Assembly: GCF_003999975.1 (NCBI RefSeq)
Contig: NZ_RJAC01000003.1
Location: 496,001-560,000 of the forward strand
DNA length: 64,000 nt
Source: Actinoplanes solisilvae
GTDB taxonomy: Bacteria > Actinomycetota > Actinomycetes > Mycobacteriales > Micromonosporaceae
Direction: 5' to 3'
Of the stretch, positions 33,746-43,058 are shown piece by piece. Within the stretch, counting starts at the first letter, position 1. Every line of letters starts with the position of its first letter. Both the position numbers and the translations under genes were made by a program. Under the pieces are notes generated by a model. The model made no database searches and was not told the DNA's origin. It saw only the letters and a list, made by a program, of their open reading frames with translations.

Positions 33746-35194
33746 TTGAAGCTGGGGGTCCGGGAGGACAGTTCGCTGTCCTCCCGCGCCGGCCGGGCGC
33801 TCGGCTGGAGTTTCGCCAGCACCGCCCTGTCGAAACTGAGCACACTGGCCATCGGCATCGTGCTGGCCCGCATCCTCGGCCCGCACGAGTTCGGCACCTT
33901 CGCGGTAGCCACCGTGGCGCTGCTGGCCCTGCTCAGCTTCAACGAACTCGGGGTGAGCCTGGCCATCGTGCGATGGCCGGGCGACCCCCGCGAGATCGCC
34001 CCCACGGTCGCGACGATCTCGGTGCTGACCAGCACGTTGGTCTTCGCGGCCTGCTGGTTCGGCGCCCCCGCGTTCGCGACGGCGATGGGCGAACCCGACG
34101 CCGCCTCGGTCGTACGGGTGCTCGGCCTCAGCGTCATCGTCAGCGGCCTGGCCGCCACCCCGGTCGCCCTGCTGCAACGCGAGTTCCGCCAGGACCGCAA
34201 GATGATCGCCGACCAGGTCGGAAGCTGGACGAGCGCCCTGACCTCGGTCGGCTTCGCCCTGGCCGGCACCGGCGCCATGAGCCTGGCCATCGGACAGCTC
34301 ACCGGCTCGATCATCGGCGCCGTCCTGTTCATCGCGTTCGCCCCCCGCTCCCTCCGCTTCGGCTTCGACCCGGCCAAAGCGCGCGCCCTGCTGCGCTTCG
34401 GCCTGCCGCTGGCCGGTTCCAGCATCGTGGTCTTCGCCGCCACCAACGTCGACAAACTCGTCGTCGGCGCCGTGCTCGGCCCGGTGCCGCTCGGCTTCTA
34501 CGTGCTCGCCACGAACCTGTCGAACTGGCCGGCCACGATGTTCGCCCTGCCGGTGCGCTCGGTAGCCCCCGCCCTGCTGGCCCGCCTCCAGGGCGACCCA
34601 CCGGCGATGCGCTCCACGTTCCTGTCCGCCGGCGGCCTGCTCGCCGCCATCACGCTGCCCGCCTGCGTGGTCCTGGCCGCCGCCTCCGGCCCGATCATCG
34701 GCCTGGTCTACGGCGCCGTATGGCAGCCGGCCGCGGCGGTGCTGGTCTGGCTGGCCCTGCTGGCCGCCCTGCGCATTCTCTTCGAGCTGGTGTACGACTA
34801 TTTCGTCGTCCTCACGCACACCAGGGTCGTCTTCACGGTGCAGGTCGTGTGGCTGGCCGCCCTCATCCCAGCCCTGTACGCCGGCGCCCACCTCGGCGGC
34901 GTCAACGGCGCGGCCCTGGCCGCCTTCGCCGTGGCGGCAGTGGTGGTTGCCCCGATCTACCTCTTCGAACTGTCCCGTACGGGCATCGCGGTCTCGGCCG
35001 TGGCCCGCCGGCTCGCCCTTCCGGCCCTGGCATCTCTGGCCGTCGCGGCCGTGGCAGCGACCGCTTCCCACCTCATCGAGAACAACCTGCTGGCCGCTGC
35101 GGTGGCCGGTCTTGCCGCGGGGGTGGGGCTGGCGCTTCTCCTTTACGGCATGCGGGGGGCGATTCGAGCACTCCGCTCAGTCGACGCGACGTAG
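33746..35194 (+). CDS. Polysaccharide flippase (Wzx-like, MOP superfamily)
   Basis: The 482-residue protein has about 12-14 hydrophobic helices and the family's opening (LGWSFASTALSKLSTLAIGIVLARILG). It should flip undecaprenyl-linked repeat units across the membrane. TTG 33746 follows AGGGAAAGG, 14 bp after the DUF4082 gene, so the two may be co-transcribed. The partners Wzy (37871) and Wzz (37005) are nearby. Confidence 0.88.
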   Translation: MKLGVREDSSLSSRAGRALGWSFASTALSKLSTLAIGIVLARILGPHEFGTFAVATVALLALLSFNELGVSLAIVRWPGDPREIAPTVATISVLTSTLVFAACWFGAPAFATAMGEPDAASVVRVLGLSVIVSGLAATPVALLQREFRQDRKMIADQVGSWTSALTSVGFALAGTGAMSLAIGQLTGSIIGAVLFIAFAPRSLRFGFDPAKARALLRFGLPLAGSSIVVFAATNVDKLVVGAVLGPVPLGFYVLATNLSNWPATMFALPVRSVAPALLARLQGDPPAMRSTFLSAGGLLAAITLPACVVLAAASGPIIGLVYGAVWQPAAAVLVWLALLAALRILFELVYDYFVVLTHTRVVFTVQVVWLAALIPALYAGAHLGGVNGAALAAFAVAAVVVAPIYLFELSRTGIAVSAVARRLALPALASLAVAAVAATASHLIENNLLAAAVAGLAAGVGLALLLYGMRGAIRALRSVDAT

Positions 35195-35235
35195 CCGGTT
35201 TGCGTCGGTCTCCCGCTCGTTGCATCGGGTGCGGC

Positions 35236-35397
35236 GGGCTTTCCAGGCGGCCGTTCGTCGTGGTTGGGCTTCGGTGGGACTGGTTGCGCTGGTGGGGTGG
35301 TCGCGGTGGGCTTTCCAGGCGACCAGGGAAAGCCCTATTAGGAACTTTTCAGGCACGCACGAGCTGGGACCACGACGGCTGCCCGCCTGGGAAGCCC
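35236..35397. repeat. Short direct and inverted repeats in a convergent spacer
   Basis: GGGCTTTCCAGGCG occurs at 35236-35249 and 35308-35321, and a near-complementary copy CGCCTGGGAAGCCC at 35384-35397 (one mismatch that would be a G-U pair in RNA). The spacer 35195-35451 lies between two convergent genes, so the arms could form a bidirectional terminator. No gene is seen there. Confidence 0.45.
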
Positions 35398-35451
35398 TCG
35401 CGACCACGCAGCCACCGTGACGGGAAGCGGGAAGCCGCACCCCTGAGCGAC

Positions 35452-36735
35452 CTACCCGCCTGGCTTCTCCAGCACTGTGCTGGCCAGTTTCACCGCGTTG
35501 AAGTCGTCGGTCTTGCGAGTTCCGCGCAACGATCGATACCGCTGCCGCACCTTATGACCGCCGACCCCGACCGCCGACCGCAACCCGTCCGCGGCCTGCC
35601 CCAGCACCGGCCGCCGCGCCGCCTCGAGGGCTTCGCGATAAATGCTCTCCTGCACCACCGCGGCCCGCCCCAAACTGAACCGTGACACCGCCAATTCCCG
35701 CCCGAATGCCCCCAATGTGGACCGCATTCCAGCATCCGCGATCACGGAGCGCAGGATCGCCGCCAGCCGCTGATGCCCGGCGGCCGGGTCGTCGGCCACT
35801 CCGTACCAGCCCTGGTGCAGAAACAGGTCGCGGCTTTCCGGCGTGAGCAGCTTCCAGAAGCCCTGCTCGCCCTGCACGACCAGCGGTTTGGCGAAGGCCA
35901 GCGACCGCAGGGCCGAGCCGCCCATGCCCAGCATCACGTCGGCCGCCGCGTACGCCGGCCGGGGGTCGAAGAGCTGCCCGGTGAGCACGACCGCCCGCCG
36001 CCCCGCCCGCGCGTCGGCCTTGGCCGCCCGTTCCCGTACGAGGTCGCGGGCGTTGCCGTCGCCGACCACGATGAGTCGCACCGGCAGGTCGCGGGCCAGT
36101 TCACCGACGACGTCGATCGCCGTCAGCACGCCCTCGAGTTTGAGTTCGGGCACCAGCCGGCAGACCACCACGACGTCGACCGTGGGTCCGGCCGGGTGGT
36201 CGTCGCGCAGGTCGAAGCGGGTGCGGAAGTCGTCGACGGGGTGCCCGGGAGCGTTTGCCTCGACGTCGACCGGCGGCTCGATGAGATGGGTCGGTCCGCG
36301 CCGCCCGCGCGCGGCCTGTTCCTGCAGCGCCCGGGTTCCGACCACCAGCGACATGTCGCGCGGCAGGAACGGCGCGATCGCCATCGACATGACCGTGCAG
36401 ACCGCGGCCGGTCCTCCCCGGGGGAACGTGGCCGCCGCCGCTTCCAGGCCGGGTGGCCACTCGTACCCGTGGATGATGTCGAGGCCCTCGTCGCGGATCA
36501 TGCGGCGTAGCTGGCGGGTGACCGCGGGGGAGGGGCGGCGGCGGCTCGCGGGCACCGGCACGTGCCGCAGGCCGAGGTCGTGGACCATCTCGACCAGTTC
36601 GCCGTCGTCGCCGACCACGGTCACGCGGTGGCCCAGGTCGCGTACGGCCGCGGCCAGCTCGATGGCGTTGAGCTGGCTGCCGCCCATGGCCATGTCGTGG
36701 GGGTACACCGCGATGTTCAACTGGGAGTCACCCAT
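35452..36735 (-). CDS. Glycosyltransferase, GT4-like (GT-B fold)
   Basis: The 427-residue protein has a GT-B N-terminal domain (YPHDMAMGGSQLNAIELA, the usual GGSxxN/E loop) and a C-terminal half with VVVCRLVPELKLEG and VGDGNARDLV. The usual late E-x(7)-E is replaced by GMGGSALRSLAFAKPLVV, as in some surface-sugar transferases. It would add a sugar to the repeat unit. ATG 36735 follows GGGCGGGAACG. It stands alone on the minus strand. Confidence 0.82.
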   Translation of the reverse strand: MGDSQLNIAVYPHDMAMGGSQLNAIELAAAVRDLGHRVTVVGDDGELVEMVHDLGLRHVPVPASRRRPSPAVTRQLRRMIRDEGLDIIHGYEWPPGLEAAAATFPRGGPAAVCTVMSMAIAPFLPRDMSLVVGTRALQEQAARGRRGPTHLIEPPVDVEANAPGHPVDDFRTRFDLRDDHPAGPTVDVVVVCRLVPELKLEGVLTAIDVVGELARDLPVRLIVVGDGNARDLVRERAAKADARAGRRAVVLTGQLFDPRPAYAAADVMLGMGGSALRSLAFAKPLVVQGEQGFWKLLTPESRDLFLHQGWYGVADDPAAGHQRLAAILRSVIADAGMRSTLGAFGRELAVSRFSLGRAAVVQESIYREALEAARRPVLGQAADGLRSAVGVGGHKVRQRYRSLRGTRKTDDFNAVKLASTVLEKPGG

Positions 36736-37004
36736 CGTTCCCGCCCGTCCTCGCTCGATACCGGACGGATTCTAATGAGGATCGCGGGCGCCGTTCGGGC
36801 CTAAATGACGAGGCAGTCGTCGGCTTGCCGACACGACCAAAAATGTTCCCGTCACATCGTTGGGATCTCCGGCCTTCCAGCGGATGGTGGAGAGGTCAGA
36901 GGCCTCGCTAAGGTTCCCCACAGTTGCAGGCGAGGTCGATGGCTGCCCGCTCAGCGCCATCCACTCGGCACGGTGGCGGGGCCGCCCGTTGAGGAGAGAC
37001 ATCT
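36736..37004. other. Divergent intergenic region, no gene seen
   Basis: These 269 bp separate the leftward GT4 gene and the rightward Wzz-like gene. They contain an AT-richer patch (CGACCAAAAATGTTCCC near 36834-36850) and must hold both promoters; I could not assign boxes with confidence. Confidence 0.4.
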
Positions 37005-37874
37005 GTGGACTTTTGGGACGCCACCAAGGTGATGTTCCGTCGCTGGTACCTGACTTTGCCGCTGTTGCTGCTGACAGCCGCGGGTACCGGTTATACGGCC
37101 ACCGCCATCGAGGCCGACTACGTCCTCACGTCGTACGTTCAGCTCATCCCCTCACAGACCGCGCTGCCCGAGGAGGAAGCCCGGAAATATCCGGTCAACC
37201 CCTGGAACCAGCTCGGCCTCGAGGCGCTGACCCAGGCGGCCAACTACTCGACGGTGGACGCCGTCTTCCTCGAGCGACTCGAGAAGGACGGCTACAGCAC
37301 CAACGTCAAGATCACCACGGGTGACCCGGTGGCCGGGGCGACGTTCGAGGTGATCGGCAAGACCCAGGAACAGGCGACCCTGACCACCGACGCGCTCATC
37401 AAGCGATACACCGAGAGCACGCGGGCGCTGCAGGCGCAATACCGGGTCCGCCCCCAAGACATGATCACGGTGCAGCGCCTCGACCAGGGTGAGAACCTCG
37501 AGCGCCCGGGCGGCAAGGTCAAGCGCGCCATCATCGCCGTCTTCGGCACCGGGGTGCTGTTCACCGCCGCCCTGACCATCGGTGTCGACGCGTGGCTGCG
37601 GCGCCGCAAGCGCAAGGTCGCCACCCCGGAGCCGCAGGCCGCCGAGAAGGCCACCGGTCTGGCCACCGCCGTCGCGAAGCAGGGACGGGTGTTCAACGGA
37701 AACCAGGGGCGCGACCAGGCAACGGGCCGCGACCAGGTCGCTGAGACCGTGCGCATCCACCTGCCCAACGGCGTACGCCGCGAGGTCGGCGTGAAGCGCG
37801 AGACCGGCGAGGCGACCATCGTCCTGCCGACGCCGCAGAGCACGATGAACGACAACCGCGGCAAGCCACGTTGA
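37005..37874 (+). CDS. Wzz-like chain-length/polysaccharide co-polymerase membrane protein
   Basis: The 289-residue protein has an N-terminal membrane helix (about 13-33), an extracytoplasmic region with coiled character and a second helix (about 170-192), followed by a basic cytoplasmic tail. This is the topology of Wzz/CapA-type co-polymerases. There is no kinase domain. GTG 37005 follows GGAGAG by about 7 bases. It is coupled to the Wzy-like gene by a TTGA overlap. Confidence 0.75.
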   Translation: MDFWDATKVMFRRWYLTLPLLLLTAAGTGYTATAIEADYVLTSYVQLIPSQTALPEEEARKYPVNPWNQLGLEALTQAANYSTVDAVFLERLEKDGYSTNVKITTGDPVAGATFEVIGKTQEQATLTTDALIKRYTESTRALQAQYRVRPQDMITVQRLDQGENLERPGGKVKRAIIAVFGTGVLFTAALTIGVDAWLRRRKRKVATPEPQAAEKATGLATAVAKQGRVFNGNQGRDQATGRDQVAETVRIHLPNGVRREVGVKRETGEATIVLPTPQSTMNDNRGKPR

Positions 37875-39244
37875 GCGCGCCGTCCATTCACCCGGCTGAC
37901 TTCGAGCCCGCGGTCGCTGGACGGCAAACCTACGTCACCCGCCGGCGGATCGGCGGGTTCGACGCGGCCGCTCTCTTCTGCGTGATGATCGGCCTGCTGA
38001 CGATCCTGCCGTCGCTGGCGATCCTGCCCAGCACCAGCGCCGACGTCGGCCGGCCCGCCGTCATCCTGTGCGTCCTGATGTTCGCGTGGTGGCTCGGCTC
38101 CCGGTTCCACCCGCGACTGGCGATGCCGGGGCCGCAGCCCATCCGCTGGGTGGTCCTCGTCTTCTTCCTCTCACTGCTCATCTCGTACGCCGTGGGCTTC
38201 GAACGGGGCCTGACCGGCATGGAGGCGAACGCGGCCGACCGTCTGCTGCTGGGCGCCGTGGCCTTCTTCGGCGCCATCCTGCTGACCGCGGACGGCCTGT
38301 CGAACTGGGACCGGCTGCGCCTGGTTCTGAAGGTCTTCATCTGGTGCTGCGTCTACATGTCGATCGTCGGCACGCTGCAGCAGATCCTCCCGTTCGACCC
38401 GGTGTCCTACCTGAAGGTCCCCGGCCTGCAGACCGGCGAGCTCATCGGCCTGCAGGAACGAGGCGGCGGCGTACGGGTCGCCGCCACCACGACGCACTAT
38501 CTGGAGCTCTGCGGCACCCTCGGGCTGGCCTGGCCGATCGCCATTCACTTCGCGATGTTCTCCGATACGGTCCGTGAACGCCGCCGCTACATCCTGGCCG
38601 CGTTGCTCGTCACCGTGGGCATCCTCGAGACGATCTCCCGGTCGGGCATCCTGGCGATGGCGATCAGCATCCTCGTGCTGATGCCGCTGTGGACGTGGCG
38701 CCGCCGCTACAACCTTCTCGTGATGGGCCTGGGCATGTTCGCCGCGGTCTCGGCGGTCTCCCCGGGCATCGGGCGCACGCTGATCAACCTGTTCGCCGAC
38801 GCCAGCGACGACCCGAGCATCACGTCGAGAACCGAGCGGTACGCGATGGTCGGCCACTACTTCGCCCAGCGTCCGTGGTTCGGCCGGGGCACGGGCACGT
38901 GGGTGCCCCCGCAATACCAATATCTTGACAATCAGTGGCTGCGAACGGCGCTCGAGAACGGCGTCGCCGGCATGCTGGCCCTGGCGGTGCTGCACATCGT
39001 CGCGCTCGTCCTGGCCGCGATCGCCTTCCGCCGCGCCACCGAGAAGGCCGACAAGCACCTGTGCCTGTCCCTGGTCGCCATCCAGATCATGGCGGTCTTC
39101 ATCGCGTACACGTTCGACGTCTTCGCCTACTCGACCTACACGATGATGCTGGGCGTGATGATCGGCCTGTGCGGAACGGTGTGGCGCTTCACCCACCCCG
39201 CCCGCCAGGTCCGCACGTCAACCACCCATTGGTTCGGTCCCTGA
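37871..39244 (+). CDS. O-antigen polymerase/ligase-like protein (Wzy family)
   Basis: The 457-residue protein has about 10-12 membrane helices and a large loop before the late helices (HYFAQRPWFGRGTG), the Wzy_C-type arrangement. It should polymerise the flipped repeat units in the outer leaflet. TTG 37871 overlaps the Wzz stop as TTGA. A bidirectional terminator follows. Confidence 0.83.
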   Translation: MSAPSIHPADFEPAVAGRQTYVTRRRIGGFDAAALFCVMIGLLTILPSLAILPSTSADVGRPAVILCVLMFAWWLGSRFHPRLAMPGPQPIRWVVLVFFLSLLISYAVGFERGLTGMEANAADRLLLGAVAFFGAILLTADGLSNWDRLRLVLKVFIWCCVYMSIVGTLQQILPFDPVSYLKVPGLQTGELIGLQERGGGVRVAATTTHYLELCGTLGLAWPIAIHFAMFSDTVRERRRYILAALLVTVGILETISRSGILAMAISILVLMPLWTWRRRYNLLVMGLGMFAAVSAVSPGIGRTLINLFADASDDPSITSRTERYAMVGHYFAQRPWFGRGTGTWVPPQYQYLDNQWLRTALENGVAGMLALAVLHIVALVLAAIAFRRATEKADKHLCLSLVAIQIMAVFIAYTFDVFAYSTYTMMLGVMIGLCGTVWRFTHPARQVRTSTTHWFGP

Positions 39245-39245
39245 C

Positions 39246-39276
39246 AAAGCCCCCGAACCGGGGCCGTGTGGGCTTT
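39246..39276. terminator. Bidirectional hairpin terminator
   Basis: AAAGCCC and GGGCTTT form an outer stem around an inner CCCCG-AAC-CGGGG hairpin, just after the Wzy-like stop. The A and T ends suit both the rightward wzy transcript and the leftward glycosyltransferase transcript ending at 39426. Confidence 0.65.
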
Positions 39277-39425
39277 CGTCGTGGAAGGGCACACGTCAGC
39301 CCTGGTGCCGGCTTGCTCGGACAGTCGGTGGCCCGGGGGCCCGAGCCACCGCCACGGAGCCGGCCGACGACGTGGTCGCCGTGTCCGTCCAGGACAGGTC
39401 AGGCCGTTGCTGCCGCGAAGACTTC

Positions 39426-40604
39426 CTATCCGCGGCTGTAAGCGGCTTCCAGACCGAGCAACCCGGCGATCTGGGCCGCCCGCACGTGCCAGCTGTGCCG
39501 CTCGGCGAATTCCCGGCGCGGGCCGGCCGGCCGACGCTGGGCGAGCGCCTCCCCGACCCCCGCGGCGAACGCGGCCGGACCATCAGCCAGGGTGACCAGA
39601 TCGGTGTCCAGCCACACGTGGGCCGGCAGTGACGTCGCCACCACGGCACGGCCCGCGGCGAGGTATTCGAGCGTCTTCAGCGGGAAACTGGCCCGGTTGA
39701 AGGCGTTGTCCGCGTACGGGGTGAGTCCGACATCGATCAGGCGCAGGAACGACGGCATTTCCTCGTACGGCCGTGAGCCCGCCCAATGCACGTTGGCCCG
39801 CCCGGTCAGCGCCGTGAACCGTTCCGCCTGCCGGTACCCGTGAGCCAGCGGCCCGACGATCAGCAGTGAGCATCCGGCGTCGGCCACGGCTTCCAGCAGC
39901 GACAGGTCGATGCGGTCGTTGACGTGGCCCACGAACCCGGCCACCGGCCCCGCTAGCGAGACCCCGGCCGGCCGGGGAGCGTCGTCTACCGCGGCGTACA
40001 CCTCGGGCGAGCATCCGTTGGGCACGAGCACCGCCTGATGGCCGTCGGCCGAGTAACGGTCCCGCAGCCCCGGCGACACGACCGTGACCGAATCGGCCCC
40101 TCGCAGTGCCGCGTTCTCGAGCCCGATCAGCCTTTCCCGGGGCAGCCCGAGCATCTCGGCGCCGGCCACGAGGTCGTCGGTGACGTGCAGCAGCCGGTGG
40201 CGGGCGGGGAGGTCGGGCCAGCTCTCGTCCACGCGGCTCGACACGACCGCCGCGACCGGATCACCGGGCCCGAGCAGTTCGCGCACCGCGGCCCGCACCG
40301 CCCGATGAATCAACGGGGCCCGCAGATGCCGCAGCACCGGCCGTGTCATCCCCGGCGTCACCCGGGTGACCAGCCGGGCCAGACGCGGCGTCTGCACCTG
40401 AATGCGCGGTGCCGCCGCCACTCCGGCCAACTGCGGCTTCAGAAACCGGGTGAGAGCCGAAACGGGCGGGTCGACGTACAGGACCGGGCCGTAGCGGCCG
40501 AGAGCCGTGGCCAGCTGCCTGTCGGTCCCGGCGGGCCCGTCCCACCACCCGGTGGCCAGATAGACGATGAGATCCTGACGGCGGCCCTGGAGCTCTGAGC
40601 TCAC
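39426..40604 (-). CDS. Glycosyltransferase (GT4/GT1-like)
   Basis: The 392-residue protein opens IVYLATGWWDGPAGTDRQLA and has the GT-B C-terminal features VGHVNDRIDLSLLEAVADAG, IGVGLTPYA-type loop (VGLTPYADNAFNRASFPLKTLEYLAAG). The late Lys/Glu set (PLKTLEYLA) is typical of family members that bind NDP sugars. It is the last gene of a leftward three-gene unit and its ATG overlaps the upstream stop as ATGA. Confidence 0.82.
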   Translation of the reverse strand: MSSELQGRRQDLIVYLATGWWDGPAGTDRQLATALGRYGPVLYVDPPVSALTRFLKPQLAGVAAAPRIQVQTPRLARLVTRVTPGMTRPVLRHLRAPLIHRAVRAAVRELLGPGDPVAAVVSSRVDESWPDLPARHRLLHVTDDLVAGAEMLGLPRERLIGLENAALRGADSVTVVSPGLRDRYSADGHQAVLVPNGCSPEVYAAVDDAPRPAGVSLAGPVAGFVGHVNDRIDLSLLEAVADAGCSLLIVGPLAHGYRQAERFTALTGRANVHWAGSRPYEEMPSFLRLIDVGLTPYADNAFNRASFPLKTLEYLAAGRAVVATSLPAHVWLDTDLVTLADGPAAFAAGVGEALAQRRPAGPRREFAERHSWHVRAAQIAGLLGLEAAYSRG

Positions 40605-41746
40605 GCGGACTCCGCCAGCTCGGCCCGCTTACGCCGCCGCAGCGCGGCGACCCGCTCCCGGCCCAGCACCCGTTTGCCGAGAGCGACCGCCCCGGCCGCC
40701 GCCGTGCTGAGCAGGTTCAGCGCCTGCGCCCGGGGCCGCGCGGCGAAGAACAGCAGGTCGGTCTCCTCCCACGACTTGTCGCTCATCGACTGCTTGTACT
40801 GCGCGTCGCCGTAGCCGTAGTCGAACGTGTCGACGTCCGGGTCGCCGGCCAGTTCCTCGAGCACCCGGGCCAGCAGGATCCCGCCCGGCTCGTCGTCCGA
40901 CCGGGCGCCGTCGAACGCGGTCTCGAAGAGCTGGAACGTGCCGTTGTAGGTCACGCCGTTGAGGTAGGCGACCGGCACCTCGCCCATCGAGAGGAGCCAG
41001 ATGCCGTACGGGCCCCCGTCCGTCGCCCACCGCACGAGAGCGCGATGCAGAGCGTCGTCGGCGAACCCGACCCCGATGCCGCGCTGGTAGCTGGTCGACG
41101 CGATCTGGTCGAGGGTCCGTACGACGTCGGTCACGTCGTCGCCGGGCCCGATCCGGCGGACGCTCATCTTCGACTCGGGGTCGGCCAGACGCTTCAACCG
41201 TTTGCGCATGCGCCAGCGGGTGCCCTTCGACCGCCGGCCCAGCAGCGCGTCGAATCCGCCGCTGAGATCGGAGGTGTGGTGGACCTGCCGGGTGGCCCCG
41301 TGCCCGCGACGATGCCACGACAGGTGCGTGGCGGCGACCCGGTGCAGCTCGCCGTCGACGAGCACCTTGGAGAGTTGAAGGATGTCGGCGACCCCGCGGC
41401 GCAGGCAGGCCGTGAGCGCGTCGAGGACCGCACGCTGGTCGTCGGCTGTCTCGGCGCCCACGATGCCGCCGTCGACGACGACCAGCCACCGGGCCTGCGC
41501 GGTGAGCAGCGTGCGGTAGCCGGCCTTGACCCGCACCGGACGACGTTCGACGCGCGCGACCACGAGGATCGGTCCGCGACCCTCCCGTTCGAGCAGCAGG
41601 ACGTACGGCTTCCCGTCGTCGCCCAGTGCGTCCTGCACCAGGGTGAACAGCGGCCGTCCGGCGTGCGGGACGGTTATCGCCAGCGAGTCCCATCGTGGGC
41701 CGAGTGCGTCCAGGTCGGCGCGGGTGGTGGCGACGGTGATCTGCAT
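40601..41746 (-). CDS. GNAT/FemAB-like acyltransferase (BioF2/CelD type)
   Basis: The 381-residue protein matches the Acetyltransf_6 style: GFDALLGRRSKGTRWRMRKRLKRL in the middle, then WLLSMGEVPVAYLNG and FETAFDGARSDDEPGGILLARVLEELA (positions about 255-310). Such enzymes move acyl or aminoacyl groups onto surface polymers. ATG 41746 has GAGAGG about 6 bases upstream. It lies between the beta-helix gene (11 bp) and a glycosyltransferase (ATGA overlap), so it likely decorates the polysaccharide. Confidence 0.8.
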   Translation of the reverse strand: MQITVATTRADLDALGPRWDSLAITVPHAGRPLFTLVQDALGDDGKPYVLLLEREGRGPILVVARVERRPVRVKAGYRTLLTAQARWLVVVDGGIVGAETADDQRAVLDALTACLRRGVADILQLSKVLVDGELHRVAATHLSWHRRGHGATRQVHHTSDLSGGFDALLGRRSKGTRWRMRKRLKRLADPESKMSVRRIGPGDDVTDVVRTLDQIASTSYQRGIGVGFADDALHRALVRWATDGGPYGIWLLSMGEVPVAYLNGVTYNGTFQLFETAFDGARSDDEPGGILLARVLEELAGDPDVDTFDYGYGDAQYKQSMSDKSWEETDLLFFAARPRAQALNLLSTAAAGAVALGKRVLGRERVAALRRRKRAELAESA

Positions 41747-41757
41747 GGTGACCTCTC

Positions 41758-42879
41758 TCAGCCCCAGTCCGGCTCGTCGTCGGCGGGCTGACCCGTCTCG
41801 AAAATCTTGTTGCCGCGCCGTACCAGGTCGGCCGGGAGCTGGCTCTGGTACCAGATGCCGTACACGCCGACCTTCGGGTTCTCCGAGGTCGAGAACCAGT
41901 TGTCGATGACCTGGATGCGGGTGGCGGGGTGGCCCTGGTCCTGGACGTAGACGGTGTAGTTGCCGCCGGCGAGCAGGTTGTCACGGATGACGACGTTGTC
42001 GATCGCGCCGATCGAGCTGCCGACGCTCACCGCACCCGTGAGGCTGCCGCCGGTCAGGGTGATGGTGTTGCGGCGGATTATGCCGTTGTTGCCGATCGAG
42101 CTGATGATGCCGTCGACGTGCCAGTCGTCGTCCGGCCCGTCGTCGGTGGAGTGGATCCACGAGTCCTCGACGATGTAGTTGTCGCCGACCTCGACGCCGT
42201 GCCCGATGTTACGCAGCTCGCAGCGTTGCAGGTGCACGCCGTCGCTGCCCATGACCGCGCGGTAGACGAGTTTGGATCCGTCGATCTCGCAGTCCTGCAG
42301 CTTCAGGCCCTTCACCGACGTGTACTGGTGGACGACGGTGAACGAGTCGCGGCCCTTGTTGGGCAGGTCGGGCGGCGCGGTGATGCGCGAGCGTTTGATG
42401 GTGACGTTGTTGGCCTGCACCGAGATGCTACCGACCAGGTCGATCCCGTCGATGACGGTGCCGGCCTTCTTGACGATGATTTCGCCCTTCATTTTCTTCA
42501 GCTTCACCCCCTTCGGCACGCCGGTGTTGCCGGCGCCCGGGAAGCGGGCTCGCGCCGGAGCGGGCACGACGGGCTGGGCCGAGGTCGGCTTCGCGGTCGG
42601 CGAGGCTGACGGCGACGTGAGGCTGGTGGCCGGGCCTAGGCTGGCCGACGGCGACACCGGGGCGGAGGGCGCGGTGCGGCCGGGCGTCGGAGCCGGTTCC
42701 GCCGACTGCGCGGCGGCCGCCTCGCTCGCGGCCGGTGAGGGGTTGCCGGATCTGAGCGCCAGGGCTGTTCCGCCGCTGGCGACGAGCACCACGGCCACTG
42801 CGGCGGTGATGATGAGCCGGCGCCGCAGCGACCACGGCTCCCGGTGTGTTCCGTCCGTTGGGGCTTGGTCGCTGTGCAT
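41758..42879 (-). CDS. Membrane-anchored right-handed beta-helix protein
   Basis: The 373-residue protein has a short cytoplasmic start, one membrane helix (about 22-42), a Ser/Thr/Pro/Ala-rich linker (about 45-112) and a beta-helix domain with repeated N/D-x-x-I turns (NVTIKRSRI, YIVEDSWIHS, GIIRRNTITL, NVVIRDNLL). The fold is shared with pectate lyases and polysaccharide epimerases or hydrolases; HSTDDGPDDDWHVDG is a possible acidic active site. It probably acts on extracellular polysaccharide. It is the first gene of the leftward unit ending at 39426. Confidence 0.78.
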   Translation of the reverse strand: MHSDQAPTDGTHREPWSLRRRLIITAAVAVVLVASGGTALALRSGNPSPAASEAAAAQSAEPAPTPGRTAPSAPVSPSASLGPATSLTSPSASPTAKPTSAQPVVPAPARARFPGAGNTGVPKGVKLKKMKGEIIVKKAGTVIDGIDLVGSISVQANNVTIKRSRITAPPDLPNKGRDSFTVVHQYTSVKGLKLQDCEIDGSKLVYRAVMGSDGVHLQRCELRNIGHGVEVGDNYIVEDSWIHSTDDGPDDDWHVDGIISSIGNNGIIRRNTITLTGGSLTGAVSVGSSIGAIDNVVIRDNLLAGGNYTVYVQDQGHPATRIQVIDNWFSTSENPKVGVYGIWYQSQLPADLVRRGNKIFETGQPADDEPDWG

Positions 42880-43058
42880 CCACGTAGGGTGCCGTACAGA
42901 CTGGACACCGGCCTATGAGCGGGTCGGCCAAGGTTGTGTCGGGTAAACGACCGAGACATCCGGACCGTTGGGTCGGGCAGACTGCGGGTCTACGTTGCTC
43001 GCAGAGCCGATTCGTCAGGCCGTGGTGCTCGTCCGGCCGCATAGGGAGTCAATCAACA

